64,000 nucleotides of DNA. It comes from Siccirubricoccus phaeus. GTDB taxonomy: Bacteria; Pseudomonadota; Alphaproteobacteria; Acetobacterales; Acetobacteraceae. The stretch spans positions 246,697-310,696 of the forward strand of contig NZ_SRXO01000006.1 in NCBI RefSeq assembly GCF_008360935.1, written 5' to 3'. The notes below the pieces were generated by a model. The model was not told the origin of the DNA and did no database searches. It saw only the letters and a list, made by a program, of their open reading frames with translations. Positions 8,947 to 17,271 of this stretch are shown in pieces; positions within the stretch are counted from its first letter, which is position 1; each line of letters opens with the position of its first letter. The position numbers and the translations under genes are program-made.

Positions 8947-10923
8947 ATGGCAGAAACCCCCACCGGAACCCCCGAAAGCGGCAGAGGAGGCGGCGCGGCC
9001 GGGCCGCGCTGCATCGCGCTGGTCGGGCCGCAGGGCAGCGGCAAATCCACCCTGTTCGAGGCACTGCTGGCCGCCGCCGAAACGCCGCTGCGCCGCGGCG
9101 CGCCGCGCGCCGCCCCGGGGGAGCTGCGCATCGCCCACGCCATGCATGGCGCGGAAAGCTGGGCGCTGCTGGATTGCCCCGGCTCCGTCGAATTCGCCCA
9201 TGACGCCGCCGCGGCGCTTGCCATCGCCGACCTCGCCCTGGTGGTGGCGGAGCCGGTGCCGGGCCGCGTCGCCGCCCTCGGCCCGGTCTTCCGCCAGATC
9301 GAGGCGGCGGGGCTGCCGGCCCTGCTCTTCCTCAACAAGATCGACCAATGCGCCGAGCAGCTCCGCGACCTGCTGCCGCTGCTGCAGGAGGAGACCAGCC
9401 GCCGCCTGCTGCTGCGCCAGGTGCCGATCCGGGAGGAGGGGGCGGTCACCGGCTATGTCGATCTGGTGAATGGGCGCGCCTATCGCTACCGCAACGGCGC
9501 CGCCTCGGACCGCATCCCGCTGCCGGACTCGGTGCGGCCGCGCGAGGCGGAAGCCCGCGCCGCCCTGCTGGAAAGCCTCGCCGACCATGATGACGGGCTG
9601 CTGGAGAAGCTGCTGGAGGAGCAGCCCACCGAGCCGCCGGAGATCTATCGCCCGCTGCGGGCCGGGGAGGCGAGCGGCGCGGTGGTCGGCGTGCTGTTCG
9701 GCGCCGCCGCCGCGGCGGGCGGGATCCGCCGGCTGTGGAAGGCGCTGCGGCATGACACGCCCGGGCCGGAGGTGACCGCCGCGCGCCATGGAATCGCGCC
9801 GGAGGGGCCGCCCTTGGCGCAGGTGTTCCGGCTGCGCCAGGCGGGCCATGCCGGGCGGCTGGCCTGGGCGCGGCTCTGGCGCGGCGGGCTCAGGGACGGC
9901 GCCAGCCTCGCCGGCCACCGCATCGGCGGCCTCTACCGCGCCCCGGGGGGCGAGCTGGAGAAGGCGGCGGAGGGGGCGGCAGGCGAGATCCTCGCCCTCG
10001 GCCGGCTGGAAGGCGTGGCCGCCGGCACCACGATCGGTATCCCCTCGGGCGGCCCCGCTCTGCCCTTTCCGGCACCGCCCGCCCCGGTGCACGCCCTCGC
10101 CCTGCTGCCGGAGGACCGCAAGGAGGAGGTGCGGCTGGCCGCCGCGCTGCAGCGCCTGGTGGAGGAGGATCCCGCCCTCGGCCTCAGCCTCGATGCCGAG
10201 AGCGGCCAGACCATCCTTTCCGGCCAGGGGGAGCTGCATCTGCGCGCGGCGCTGGACCGGCTGGCGGCATTGGCCGGCGGGGTGAAGCTGAAGACCGCCC
10301 GGCCGCTGGTGCCCTATCGCGAGAGCATCCGCCATGGCGTGGTGCAGCACGCCAGGCTGAAGCGGCAGACCGGCGGGCACGGCCAATTCGCCGACGTCAA
10401 GCTGGAGATCACCCCGCGGCCGCGCGGCGCCGGCTTCCATTTCGACGAGAAGGTGGTGGGCGGCGCGGTGCCGAAGCGCTTCATCCCGGCCGTCGCCGAG
10501 GCTGCCGAGGCGGCGACGCGGAAGGGCCCGCTCGGCCACCCGGTGGTGGATGTGGCGGTGACCCTGCTGGACGGCACCTTCCATTCGGTGGACAGCAGCG
10601 ACATGGCCTTCGCCACCGCCACCCGGATGGCGATGCAGGAGGGCCTGGCCAAGGCCGGGCCGGTGCTGCTGGAGCCGGTGGACCACGTCACCCTGCGCGT
10701 GCCCGCCGGCCATGCCCCCGGGGCGCAGCGCCTGCTGACGGCGCGGCGCGGCCAGATCCTCGGCTTCGCCATGCTGGAGGAGCAGGGCGGCTGGGAGGCG
10801 GTGGAGGCGCTGGTGCCGGAAGCCGAGCTCGCCGACCTCATCATCGAGCTGCGCAGCCAGACCCAGGGCCTTGGCAGCTTCACCCGCCGCTTCGACCATT
10901 TGGCGGAAGCGCGAGGAAAATAG
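8947..10923 (+). CDS. Elongation factor G-like GTPase (EF-G paralogue)
   Basis: A translational-GTPase family protein of 658 residues, shorter than canonical EF-G (about 690). The P-loop GPQGSGKST is at residues 27-35, unlike the AHIDAGKTT of true EF-G; DCPG (76-79) and NKID (130-133) complete the G motifs. The C-terminal half keeps EF-G domains III-V, including GQGELHL, KRQTGGHGQFADV and a final LRSQTQGLGSFTRRFDH typical of domain V. The ATG at 8947 has GGAGGG seven bases upstream. Such paralogues occur beside a housekeeping fusA; whether they act in translocation, recycling or something else is not established. It sits alone, divergent from the small membrane protein. Confidence 0.88.
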   Translation: MAETPTGTPESGRGGGAAGPRCIALVGPQGSGKSTLFEALLAAAETPLRRGAPRAAPGELRIAHAMHGAESWALLDCPGSVEFAHDAAAALAIADLALVVAEPVPGRVAALGPVFRQIEAAGLPALLFLNKIDQCAEQLRDLLPLLQEETSRRLLLRQVPIREEGAVTGYVDLVNGRAYRYRNGAASDRIPLPDSVRPREAEARAALLESLADHDDGLLEKLLEEQPTEPPEIYRPLRAGEASGAVVGVLFGAAAAAGGIRRLWKALRHDTPGPEVTAARHGIAPEGPPLAQVFRLRQAGHAGRLAWARLWRGGLRDGASLAGHRIGGLYRAPGGELEKAAEGAAGEILALGRLEGVAAGTTIGIPSGGPALPFPAPPAPVHALALLPEDRKEEVRLAAALQRLVEEDPALGLSLDAESGQTILSGQGELHLRAALDRLAALAGGVKLKTARPLVPYRESIRHGVVQHARLKRQTGGHGQFADVKLEITPRPRGAGFHFDEKVVGGAVPKRFIPAVAEAAEAATRKGPLGHPVVDVAVTLLDGTFHSVDSSDMAFATATRMAMQEGLAKAGPVLLEPVDHVTLRVPAGHAPGAQRLLTARRGQILGFAMLEEQGGWEAVEALVPEAELADLIIELRSQTQGLGSFTRRFDHLAEARGK

Positions 10924-10989
10924 CGCGACCCGGTTGACCTATTCCGAAGCGCTTGGTCCCATATTGCTATGTAATACGGGCTGGGGCGG

Positions 10990-11754
10990 ATGGCGGGGCG
11001 CTTCGAAGGCCGGGTGGCGATGGTCACCGGCGCCGGGTCTGGGCTTGGACGAGCGACGGCCCTGGCTCTGGCGCGGGAGGGGGCGAGGCTGCTGCTGTTC
11101 GACCGCAGCGCGGTCGGCCTCGCCGGCACCGCCACGTTTTGCACCTATGCTGAAACGGTGACGGGCGACGTGACCCAGGCGGCGGATCTGGAAGCCGCCG
11201 CCGCGGCCTGCGCCGCCCGCTTCGGTCCGGCGGATCTGCTGGTGACCGCGGCCGGCATCCTCGGCCCCGCTCTGCCGCCGGAGATGGTGGAGGAGGCGGA
11301 GTGGGACCGGCTGTTCGACGTGAACGTCAAGGGCACCTGGCTGACCATCCGCGCCATGCTGCCGCAGCTTCGGGAGGCGGGGCGCAGCGCCATCGTCACC
11401 TTCGCCTCCACCGCCGGGCTGGCCGGCTCCGCCACCCTGCCGGCCTATTCCGCCAGCAAGGGCGCGGTAGTGATGCTGACGCGGAGCCTTGCCCTGGTGC
11501 ATGCGGCGGAGGGCATAAGGGTGAATGCCGTCTGCCCCGGTTCCATCGAGACGCCGATGCTGGAGGCGACCTTCGCCTCCGCCGGCGACGAGGTGGCGCG
11601 GGCGGCGCGCCAGGCCGCCTTCCGCGCCCGCCACCCGATGCAGCGCTTCGGCCATGCGGATGAGGTGGCGGAGACCGTGCTGTTCCTGCTGAGCGATGCC
11701 GCCGCCTTCATCACCGGCGTCGCCCTGCCCGTGGATGGAGGAAGGCTTGCCTGA
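10990..11754 (+). CDS. SDR family oxidoreductase
   Basis: A 254-residue short-chain dehydrogenase. Cofactor motif TGAGSGLG at 13-20; catalytic Ser140, Tyr153 and Lys157 (YSASK); C-terminal GVALPVDGGRLA. The stretch after the second beta strand is short (AETVTGDVTQ) compared with its neighbours. A locally AT-richer segment (about 10955-10977) just upstream could hold a promoter. It overlaps the next SDR gene by about 20 bp, so the two probably form one transcriptional unit and may act in the same oxidation or reduction route. The substrate is unknown. Confidence 0.9.
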   Translation: MAGRFEGRVAMVTGAGSGLGRATALALAREGARLLLFDRSAVGLAGTATFCTYAETVTGDVTQAADLEAAAAACAARFGPADLLVTAAGILGPALPPEMVEEAEWDRLFDVNVKGTWLTIRAMLPQLREAGRSAIVTFASTAGLAGSATLPAYSASKGAVVMLTRSLALVHAAEGIRVNAVCPGSIETPMLEATFASAGDEVARAARQAAFRARHPMQRFGHADEVAETVLFLLSDAAAFITGVALPVDGGRLA

Positions 11755-12535
11755 GGATTCTTCTCCCTTGCCGCGCTTCGCCGGCCAGGCGGCGATCGTC
11801 ACCGGCGCGGCGCGCGGGATCGGCGCCGCCACCGCTTCGCGGCTGGTGCGGGACGGCGCCCTTGTGCTGCTGGCCGATCTGGCGCCGGAGGTAGAGCAGA
11901 CCGCCGCCGCGCTGGGCGCGCCGGCGCTGGTGCTGGACCTGGCCGCGCCGGGGGCGGGCAGGCGCTTGGCGGAGGCGGCGCTTTCCGCCTTCGGGCGCAT
12001 CGACATATTGGTGAACAATGCCGGCATCGGCGGCTCCAGGCCGCTGGCGGAGTCGGATGACGCGCTGATCGCCCGCTTCCTCGACGTCAATCTCGGCGCC
12101 GTGCTGCGGGTGACGCGGGAGGTGCTGCCGCACCTGCCGCGGCCGGGCGGCCGCATCGTCAGCGTCGCCTCCACCTTCGGCATGGCCGGCTACCCCGGCA
12201 CCACACCCTATGCCGTGGCCAAGGCCGGCATCGCGCAATTCGCCCGTCAGCTTGCCGCCGAGATCGGGCCGCAGGGCATTACGGTGAATGCGGTGGCGCC
12301 GGGCGTCATCGAGACGGCGATGACCGAGAATTACCTGAAGAACGCCGATTACCGCCGCGCCATCCTGCACCCGACGCCGCTGCGCCGCGCCGGGCGGCCG
12401 GAGGAGGTGGCGGCGGTGATCGCCTTCCTGGCCTCGCCGGAGGCCTCCTACGTCACCGGCCAGGTGGTGGCGGTGGATGGCGGTTGGCTGACCGGGCGGC
12501 ACCCGCCACGGGCGGCGGAAGGGATCGAGGACTGA
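11735..12535 (+). CDS. SDR family oxidoreductase
   Basis: A 266-residue short-chain dehydrogenase with TGAARGIG at residues 23-30, ILVNNAGIGGS, catalytic Tyr/Lys in YAVAKAG, and GQVVAVDGGW at the end. The start is uncertain: ATG 11735 lies within the preceding gene, while an in-frame TTG at 11747 sits too close behind GGAGGAAGG. A later TTG at 11768 also keeps the whole fold. The gene follows another SDR and precedes a peptide-type solute-binding protein, suggesting a small catabolic cluster. Confidence 0.88.
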   Translation: MEEGLPEDSSPLPRFAGQAAIVTGAARGIGAATASRLVRDGALVLLADLAPEVEQTAAALGAPALVLDLAAPGAGRRLAEAALSAFGRIDILVNNAGIGGSRPLAESDDALIARFLDVNLGAVLRVTREVLPHLPRPGGRIVSVASTFGMAGYPGTTPYAVAKAGIAQFARQLAAEIGPQGITVNAVAPGVIETAMTENYLKNADYRRAILHPTPLRRAGRPEEVAAVIAFLASPEASYVTGQVVAVDGGWLTGRHPPRAAEGIED

Positions 12536-12635
12536 CGCCGCTGCCGCCTTGGCCCGCCGCATGCATGTGGCGGGCGGATGCCGCGCGGCCGAAGGTGCGC
12601 GCGGCAGGGCAGGGTCAGGGAAGGAGAGGGTGGGG

Positions 12636-14222
12636 ATGCGGATCGGATCTTGGCTGCTCGGCCTCACGGCCGCGGGGATGCTGGCGGGCGGGGCGATGGC
12701 GCAGCCGCAGCAGCGGCCGCTGCGCGTGGTGGTGAATGTCGGGCTGCAGAATCTGGACCCGATCGCCTCCCCCTCCTTCGTCACCCGGAACTTCGCCTAT
12801 CTGGTCTATGACACGCTGGTCTCGATGGACAGCAAGGGCGAGTACCGCCCGCAGATGCTGCAGGGCTGGCAGGTCAGCGAGGATCGGCTGACCTGGACCT
12901 TCACCCTGCGCCCCGGGCTGGAGTTCAGCGATGGCACGCCGGTGACGGCGGAGGATGCCGTCGCCTCCCTCAGGCGCTGGGGCCAGCGGGATGCGATCGG
13001 GCGGCGACTGATGGCCGCCGCCAAGGCGCTGACCGCGACGGCGCCCAACGTCTTCGTGCTGGAACTTGCCCAACCCTTCGGCGGCGTCATCGACGCGCTG
13101 GGCAAGCCGAGCGTCCATGTCCCCTTCATCATGCCCGCCCGCCTGGCCGGCACCACCGGCCCGACGACGCAGGTGCCGGAGGTGGTGGGCAGCGGCCCCT
13201 TCCTGTTCAACCGCAGCGAATGGATCCCCGGCGAGCGCACCCCCGTGCGCCGCAACCCGCGCTACGTGCCGCGCGCCGAGCCGGCCGACGGGCTGGCCGG
13301 CGGCAAGGTGGTGAAGCTGGAGCGCGCCGAGCTGGTGACCTTGCCGGACATTGCGCTGCGTGCTGCCGCCATCACCCAGGCCGAAGTGGATTATCTGGAA
13401 TACGCGCCCATCGACTACCTGCCGCGCTTCCGGCGGGACCGGAATCTGGTCATCGCCAATCCCGGCGGCATTGCGCATATCGTCGGCGGCGTCTCGCTGA
13501 ACTTCAACCAGCCACCCTTCGACAACGTGCTGATGCGCCGCGCGGTGCAGGCGGCGATCGACAAGGCGGAGGTGGTGGCCGGGCATGGGCTGCCGGACGG
13601 CATGGCGGACAGTGCCTGCGTCTCCATCTATCTCTGCGGCACGCGCTATGCGAGCAATGCCGGCGCCGATCTGGTGCCCGGCCGCAATCTGGACCGCGCG
13701 CGGGAGCTGCTGCGGCAGGCCGGGTACAATGGCGAGCGCATCGCCATCCTGCAGCCGGCCGACAGCGCGCTGATCAACCCGATGGCGCTGGTAGTGATCG
13801 ACCAGTTGAAGCGGGCCGGCTTCAATCTTGATGTGCAGGCCTCGGACTGGTCCTCCATCGCCCAGCGCTGGGTGGGGCGGGAGCCGATCGACCGCGGCGG
13901 CTGGAACATCGTGCCGGTGATCTATACCGGATTCGACATGGCGGACCCGCTCTCCAACGTCGCGGTCGGCTATAATTGCACCGACAACCAGCCCTGGGGC
14001 TATTGCGTGGAGGCGATGAAGCCGGTGCTGGCCGCCTTCGCCGCGGAAAGCGACCCGGCGAAGCGGCGGGCGCTGGCGGCGGAGCTGCAGCGGCTTTCCC
14101 ATGAATACGCGACCTTCCCGCTTTCCGGCCAGTTCCAGGCGCCGGCGGTGTGGCGGGCGGAGCTGCGGGGGGTGATCGATTTCGGCTTCCCGGTGCTATG
14201 GAATATCGAGCGGGCGCGGTAG
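12636..14222 (+). CDS. ABC transporter substrate-binding protein, peptide/nickel family (SBP_bac_5)
   Basis: Periplasmic solute receptor of 528 residues. Residues 1-22 form a signal peptide ending in MAQ. The mature part has the SBP_bac_5 plan: GLQNLDPIASPSF near the start, LRPGLEFSDGTPVTAEDAV around residues 90-110, and FNQPPFDNVLMRRAVQAAID near 290. The ATG at 12636 follows GGAAGGAG. No permease or ATPase gene is adjacent, so it must pair with a transporter encoded elsewhere or is an orphan receptor. The ligand is unknown; family members bind peptides, glycosides, opines or nickel. Confidence 0.92.
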   Translation: MRIGSWLLGLTAAGMLAGGAMAQPQQRPLRVVVNVGLQNLDPIASPSFVTRNFAYLVYDTLVSMDSKGEYRPQMLQGWQVSEDRLTWTFTLRPGLEFSDGTPVTAEDAVASLRRWGQRDAIGRRLMAAAKALTATAPNVFVLELAQPFGGVIDALGKPSVHVPFIMPARLAGTTGPTTQVPEVVGSGPFLFNRSEWIPGERTPVRRNPRYVPRAEPADGLAGGKVVKLERAELVTLPDIALRAAAITQAEVDYLEYAPIDYLPRFRRDRNLVIANPGGIAHIVGGVSLNFNQPPFDNVLMRRAVQAAIDKAEVVAGHGLPDGMADSACVSIYLCGTRYASNAGADLVPGRNLDRARELLRQAGYNGERIAILQPADSALINPMALVVIDQLKRAGFNLDVQASDWSSIAQRWVGREPIDRGGWNIVPVIYTGFDMADPLSNVAVGYNCTDNQPWGYCVEAMKPVLAAFAAESDPAKRRALAAELQRLSHEYATFPLSGQFQAPAVWRAELRGVIDFGFPVLWNIERAR

Positions 14223-14232
14223 GGAGGCGGAT

Positions 14233-14591
14233 TCAACGCCGGTCGGATGGCGGAAGCCGCGCCAATTCGGCCCGGCAGGCCTGCTCCAGCGGCGCCAGAT
14301 GACCGCGGATCAGAGCCCACATCACGGCCGGCGCCACCCGGTGGTAGTCATGCCGCAGGACATTACCAATGCCGGCGATCTTCGGCCAGAGATGTCCGGC
14401 CCGCGGGCCTTGAGCTCGGGAGGAAGGTGGCGGCTCGCCTCGGAGACGATTTCCGCGCGGCGCTCGACCAGCCATTGCCGCTGCCAATCGGCCTCGAATT
14501 CCTCCAGCGAAGCATCGCCCACGGCGTCCCGCATGCGGGCGATCGCGTCCAGGATATCGGCCAGCCAAGGCGCGGGCGAGCGCCGGGACAT
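14233..14591 (-). pseudogene. HepT-like HEPN toxin (DUF86), frameshifted
   Basis: HepT proteins are small HEPN-domain RNases paired with MntA nucleotidyltransferases. The frame from ATG 14591 reads a normal HepT N-terminus (WLADILDAIARMRDAV, then EASRHLPPELKARGPDI), then loses homology. The expected continuation (WPKIAGIGNVLRHDYHRV) appears in another frame from about 14388 and runs to a stop at 14233. One missing base around 14385-14393 would restore a protein of about 119 residues, the usual length. The HDY of the family motif is in the shifted part, so the product from this sequence would be inactive. The start codon shares a base with the mntA stop (TGATG). A sequencing error cannot be excluded. 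Confidence 0.8.
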
Positions 14592-14884
14592 CAGAAGACC
14601 CGCAGGGATTGCGCTTCGATGCCGGGCCGCAGCATGGCGTGCAGGCCGTCGCGCGTCGTCAGATCCACCTTGCAGCCGAGGATCTGGCTCACCCGGGCCT
14701 GCGCGTCCATCAGGTCGAACAGGCTGAACCGGCCCTTTTCATAGTCGCAGAAGAGATCGATGTCGGAATCGGGGCCGGCCTCGTCCCGAGCCACCGAGCC
14801 GAACAGGTGAAGATGCCGCAGGCCGATCTGCCGGAACTCGGCCTCATGCCGGCGGAGGAGGTCCAGGGCTGTGGCACGACGCAT
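14591..14884 (-). CDS. MntA-like nucleotidyltransferase antitoxin
   Basis: A 97-residue minimal nucleotidyltransferase with LFGSVARDEAGPDSDIDL: Gly29-Ser30 and the metal-binding Asp41/Asp43 of the GSx10DxD signature. In type VII MntA-HepT systems this enzyme silences the HepT toxin by adding AMP to a tyrosine near its active site. The downstream gene is the matching HepT, joined by a TGATG overlap, but frameshifted here. Upstream of ATG 14884 there is only a weak TGGAAT. All catalytic residues look intact, so the antitoxin may outlive its toxin. Confidence 0.85.
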   Translation of the reverse strand: MRRATALDLLRRHEAEFRQIGLRHLHLFGSVARDEAGPDSDIDLFCDYEKGRFSLFDLMDAQARVSQILGCKVDLTTRDGLHAMLRPGIEAQSLRVF

Positions 14885-15073
14885 GATTCCATTCTAGCAC
14901 GGCCCGCCCGGACCTCGCCATTCGGCCGAGGCATGGCGCCCTGGCTGGTGGCTTGGCCGGCGGCGGCGATGCGGTGTAGGGCTGGGGGTGGGCGCCCGTT
15001 GCACCGCGCCCAGCGCAGACCAGGCCCGCGGATGCTGAACCGCCGCTGGATTCAGGAGAGGAACGCAACCCCC

Positions 15074-16273
15074 ATGCCGGGACCACTTGCGGGCATTCGC
15101 GTGCTCGATCTCACCACCGTGCTGGTCGGCCCCTATTGCACTCAGCTCCTCGCGGAGCTCGGCGCCGAGGTGACGAAGGTGGAGGCGCCGGAGGGCGATG
15201 TGGTCCGCCTCATCGGCCCGGCCCGCAACCCCGGCATGGGCTGCATGTTCCTCACCATCAACCGCGGCAAGCGCAGCCTGGTGCTGGACCTGAAGCACAA
15301 GGAAGGTCGCGCGGTGCTGCTGCGCCTGGCCCGCACCGCCGATGTGCTGGTGACGAATATCCGCCCCGCCGCCATGGCCCGGCTGGGGCTGGACTACGCC
15401 ACGTTGCATGAAGTCAATCCGCGGCTGATCTATGCCGCGGTGCTCGGCTATGGCCAGGACGGCCCCTATGCCCCGCGCCCGGCCTATGACGATTTGATGC
15501 AGGGCGCCACCACCATCGCCGCGTTGAACGCCCGCGTGAATGGCGGCGAGCCGCGCTACGTCCCGCTCGCCATGGCGGACCGCATCACCGGCCTCGCCGC
15601 CTTCGGCGCCATCAATGCCGCGCTGGTGCATCGGGAGCGGGGCGGAGAGGGTCAGCTCGTCGAGGTGCCGATGTTCGAGACCATGGTGAATTTCGTCCTC
15701 GGCGACCATCTCAGCGGCAAGGTCTTCGACCCGAAGGAGGGCGTGGGCGGCTATGGCCGCCTGCTCTCGCCCGACCGGCGCCCCTACCGGACGAAGGACG
15801 GGCATGTCTGCACCATGATCTACAATGACCGGCAATGGCGCAGCTTCTGCGCCGCGGTCGGCTGGCCGGATCTGGTTGCCACCGATCCGCGCTTCGCCAG
15901 CCATGCCACGCGCACCGCGAACATCGATGCCGTGCTGGGCATGCTGGCGGAGGAATTCCTCACCCGTACCACCGCCGAATGGCTGGCGCTGCTGGAGCAG
16001 GCCGATTTGCCGGTGACGCCGGTGCACACGCTGGAGAGCATCTTCGAGGACCCGCATCTGCTGGCCACCGGCTTCTTCTCCACCGAGGAGCATCCGAGCG
16101 AAGGTCCCGTGACCCGCATGGCGGTGCCGATGCGGTTTTCGAGCGGTGAACCCTCGCCGCGCCGCCCGGCGCCGCGGCTGGGCGAGCATGGCGTGGAGAT
16201 CCTGGGCGAAGCCGGTATGACGGAAGCGGAGATTGCGGCCCTCATCGCCTGTGGTGCCGTCCGCGCGGGATAG
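15074..16273 (+). CDS. CaiB/BaiF (class III) CoA-transferase
   Basis: Moves CoA between acyl groups, with a catalytic aspartate forming acyl anhydride and CoA-thioester intermediates. The 399 residues begin with the family hallmark LAGIRVLDLTTVLVGPYCTQLLAELGA; the catalytic Asp is probably Asp139 in RPAYDDLMQG. The small-domain motifs EVPMFETM and TPVHTLESIFEDPHLLATG are present. I chose ATG 15074, behind AGGAGAGGAA, because upstream codons are non-coding. A long hairpin (16345-16385) follows, then an SDR and a solute-binding protein. Substrate unknown; formyl-, succinyl- or carnitine-type donors are all possible. Confidence 0.93.
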   Translation: MPGPLAGIRVLDLTTVLVGPYCTQLLAELGAEVTKVEAPEGDVVRLIGPARNPGMGCMFLTINRGKRSLVLDLKHKEGRAVLLRLARTADVLVTNIRPAAMARLGLDYATLHEVNPRLIYAAVLGYGQDGPYAPRPAYDDLMQGATTIAALNARVNGGEPRYVPLAMADRITGLAAFGAINAALVHRERGGEGQLVEVPMFETMVNFVLGDHLSGKVFDPKEGVGGYGRLLSPDRRPYRTKDGHVCTMIYNDRQWRSFCAAVGWPDLVATDPRFASHATRTANIDAVLGMLAEEFLTRTTAEWLALLEQADLPVTPVHTLESIFEDPHLLATGFFSTEEHPSEGPVTRMAVPMRFSSGEPSPRRPAPRLGEHGVEILGEAGMTEAEIAALIACGAVRAG

Positions 16274-16344
16274 CCTGCGATCGGCCTGGGCGTGCCCGCC
16301 GGAGGTGGCGTGCTCAGGCCGTGAATCGCGGGCTCAAGGACCCC

Positions 16345-16385
16345 AGACCTGCATCGGCCTGGCTGTGTCAGGACGATGCAGGTCT
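16345..16385. terminator. Long stem-loop between CoA-transferase and SDR gene
   Basis: AGACCTGCATCG (16345-16356) pairs perfectly with CGATGCAGGTCT (16374-16385). Inside, CCTG and CAGG extend the stem by four more pairs after one mismatch, leaving a seven-base loop. No T-run follows, so it may be a terminator for the gene ending at 16273, an attenuator, or a protein-binding palindrome. Confidence 0.6.
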
Positions 16386-16486
16386 AGCCGCGCTCTCCGA
16401 AACGCGCTTATCTTTTCTCCGGGAGAACTGCCAGCCACCGGCCGGGACTGATCGCCACGAATGGCGCAACCAATGCTGGAGGCAGG

Positions 16487-17239
16487 ATGATCGACGGAAC
16501 GGTGGTGATCACCGGCGCCGCGCGCGGGCTTGGCCGCGCGACGGCGGAAGCGCTGCTGGGCAAGTACCGCAGGCTGATCCTCGCGGACCGCGAGATCGCG
16601 CTGGGCGAGACGACGGCGCGCGAGCTGGGCGAGGGCGTGCGCTTCCTGCCGCTCGACATCGCCGATCCCGCGGCGATCGACGCCTTCTTCGCCAAGGTGG
16701 CGGCGGAGGCGCCGCCGATCATCGGCCTGGTGAACAATGCCGGCGTCACCACGCCGACGCCGCTGGCCACCACCGACGCCGCCGCCTGGGACGGGGTGCT
16801 GGACATCAACCTGCGCGGCACCTTCCTCTGCTCCCGCGCCTATGCGCTGCTGGCGGCGGCGAAGGGCTGGGAGGGGGCGATCGTCAACCTTGCCTCCACC
16901 GCGGCCTTTTCCGCCCGCATCGGCGCCGCGGCCTATTCCGCCTCCAAGGCCGCCATCGTCATGCTGACGCAGAGCCTGGCGCAGGAGCTCGGCCCCCAGG
17001 GCATCCGGGTGAATGCGGTGGCGCCGGCGATGATCCCGCTGCCGCACAAGCCCACCCGCCCGAAATACGACGAGGCTTTCCGCGCCATGGTGCCGCTGAA
17101 CCGCCGCGGCAGGCCGGAGCACATCGCGACGGTGGTGCGCTTCCTGCTCTCCGCCGATGCGGATTTCGTCAGCGGCGCCACCATCCCGGTGGATGGCGGC
17201 TTCCTCGCCGGCCGCACCCTGCCCACCAGCACGGAATGA
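16487..17239 (+). CDS. SDR family oxidoreductase
   Basis: A 250-residue short-chain dehydrogenase. Cofactor motif TGAARGLG at 9-16, LVNNAGVTTPTP, catalytic Tyr/Lys in YSASKAAI, and the end GATIPVDGGFLAGRTL. The ATG at 16487 follows GGAGGCAGG. The last codons overlap a possible alternative start (17236) of the next gene, a peptide-type solute-binding protein, so the pair is likely co-transcribed. The MIPLPHKPT stretch replaces the usual P-G-x-I-x-T segment after the lysine. Substrate unknown. Confidence 0.9.
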   Translation: MIDGTVVITGAARGLGRATAEALLGKYRRLILADREIALGETTARELGEGVRFLPLDIADPAAIDAFFAKVAAEAPPIIGLVNNAGVTTPTPLATTDAAAWDGVLDINLRGTFLCSRAYALLAAAKGWEGAIVNLASTAAFSARIGAAAYSASKAAIVMLTQSLAQELGPQGIRVNAVAPAMIPLPHKPTRPKYDEAFRAMVPLNRRGRPEHIATVVRFLLSADADFVSGATIPVDGGFLAGRTLPTSTE

Positions 17240-17271
17240 GGTCGCGCACCATCCCCTGCCGGGAGCACCCC

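Noticed and set aside
10934..10977. Promoter with TTGACC and a downstream AT-rich segment before the SDR at 10990
   Set aside because: TTGACC is present but the nearest -10-like hexamers are 20 bases or more away, so spacing is poor.
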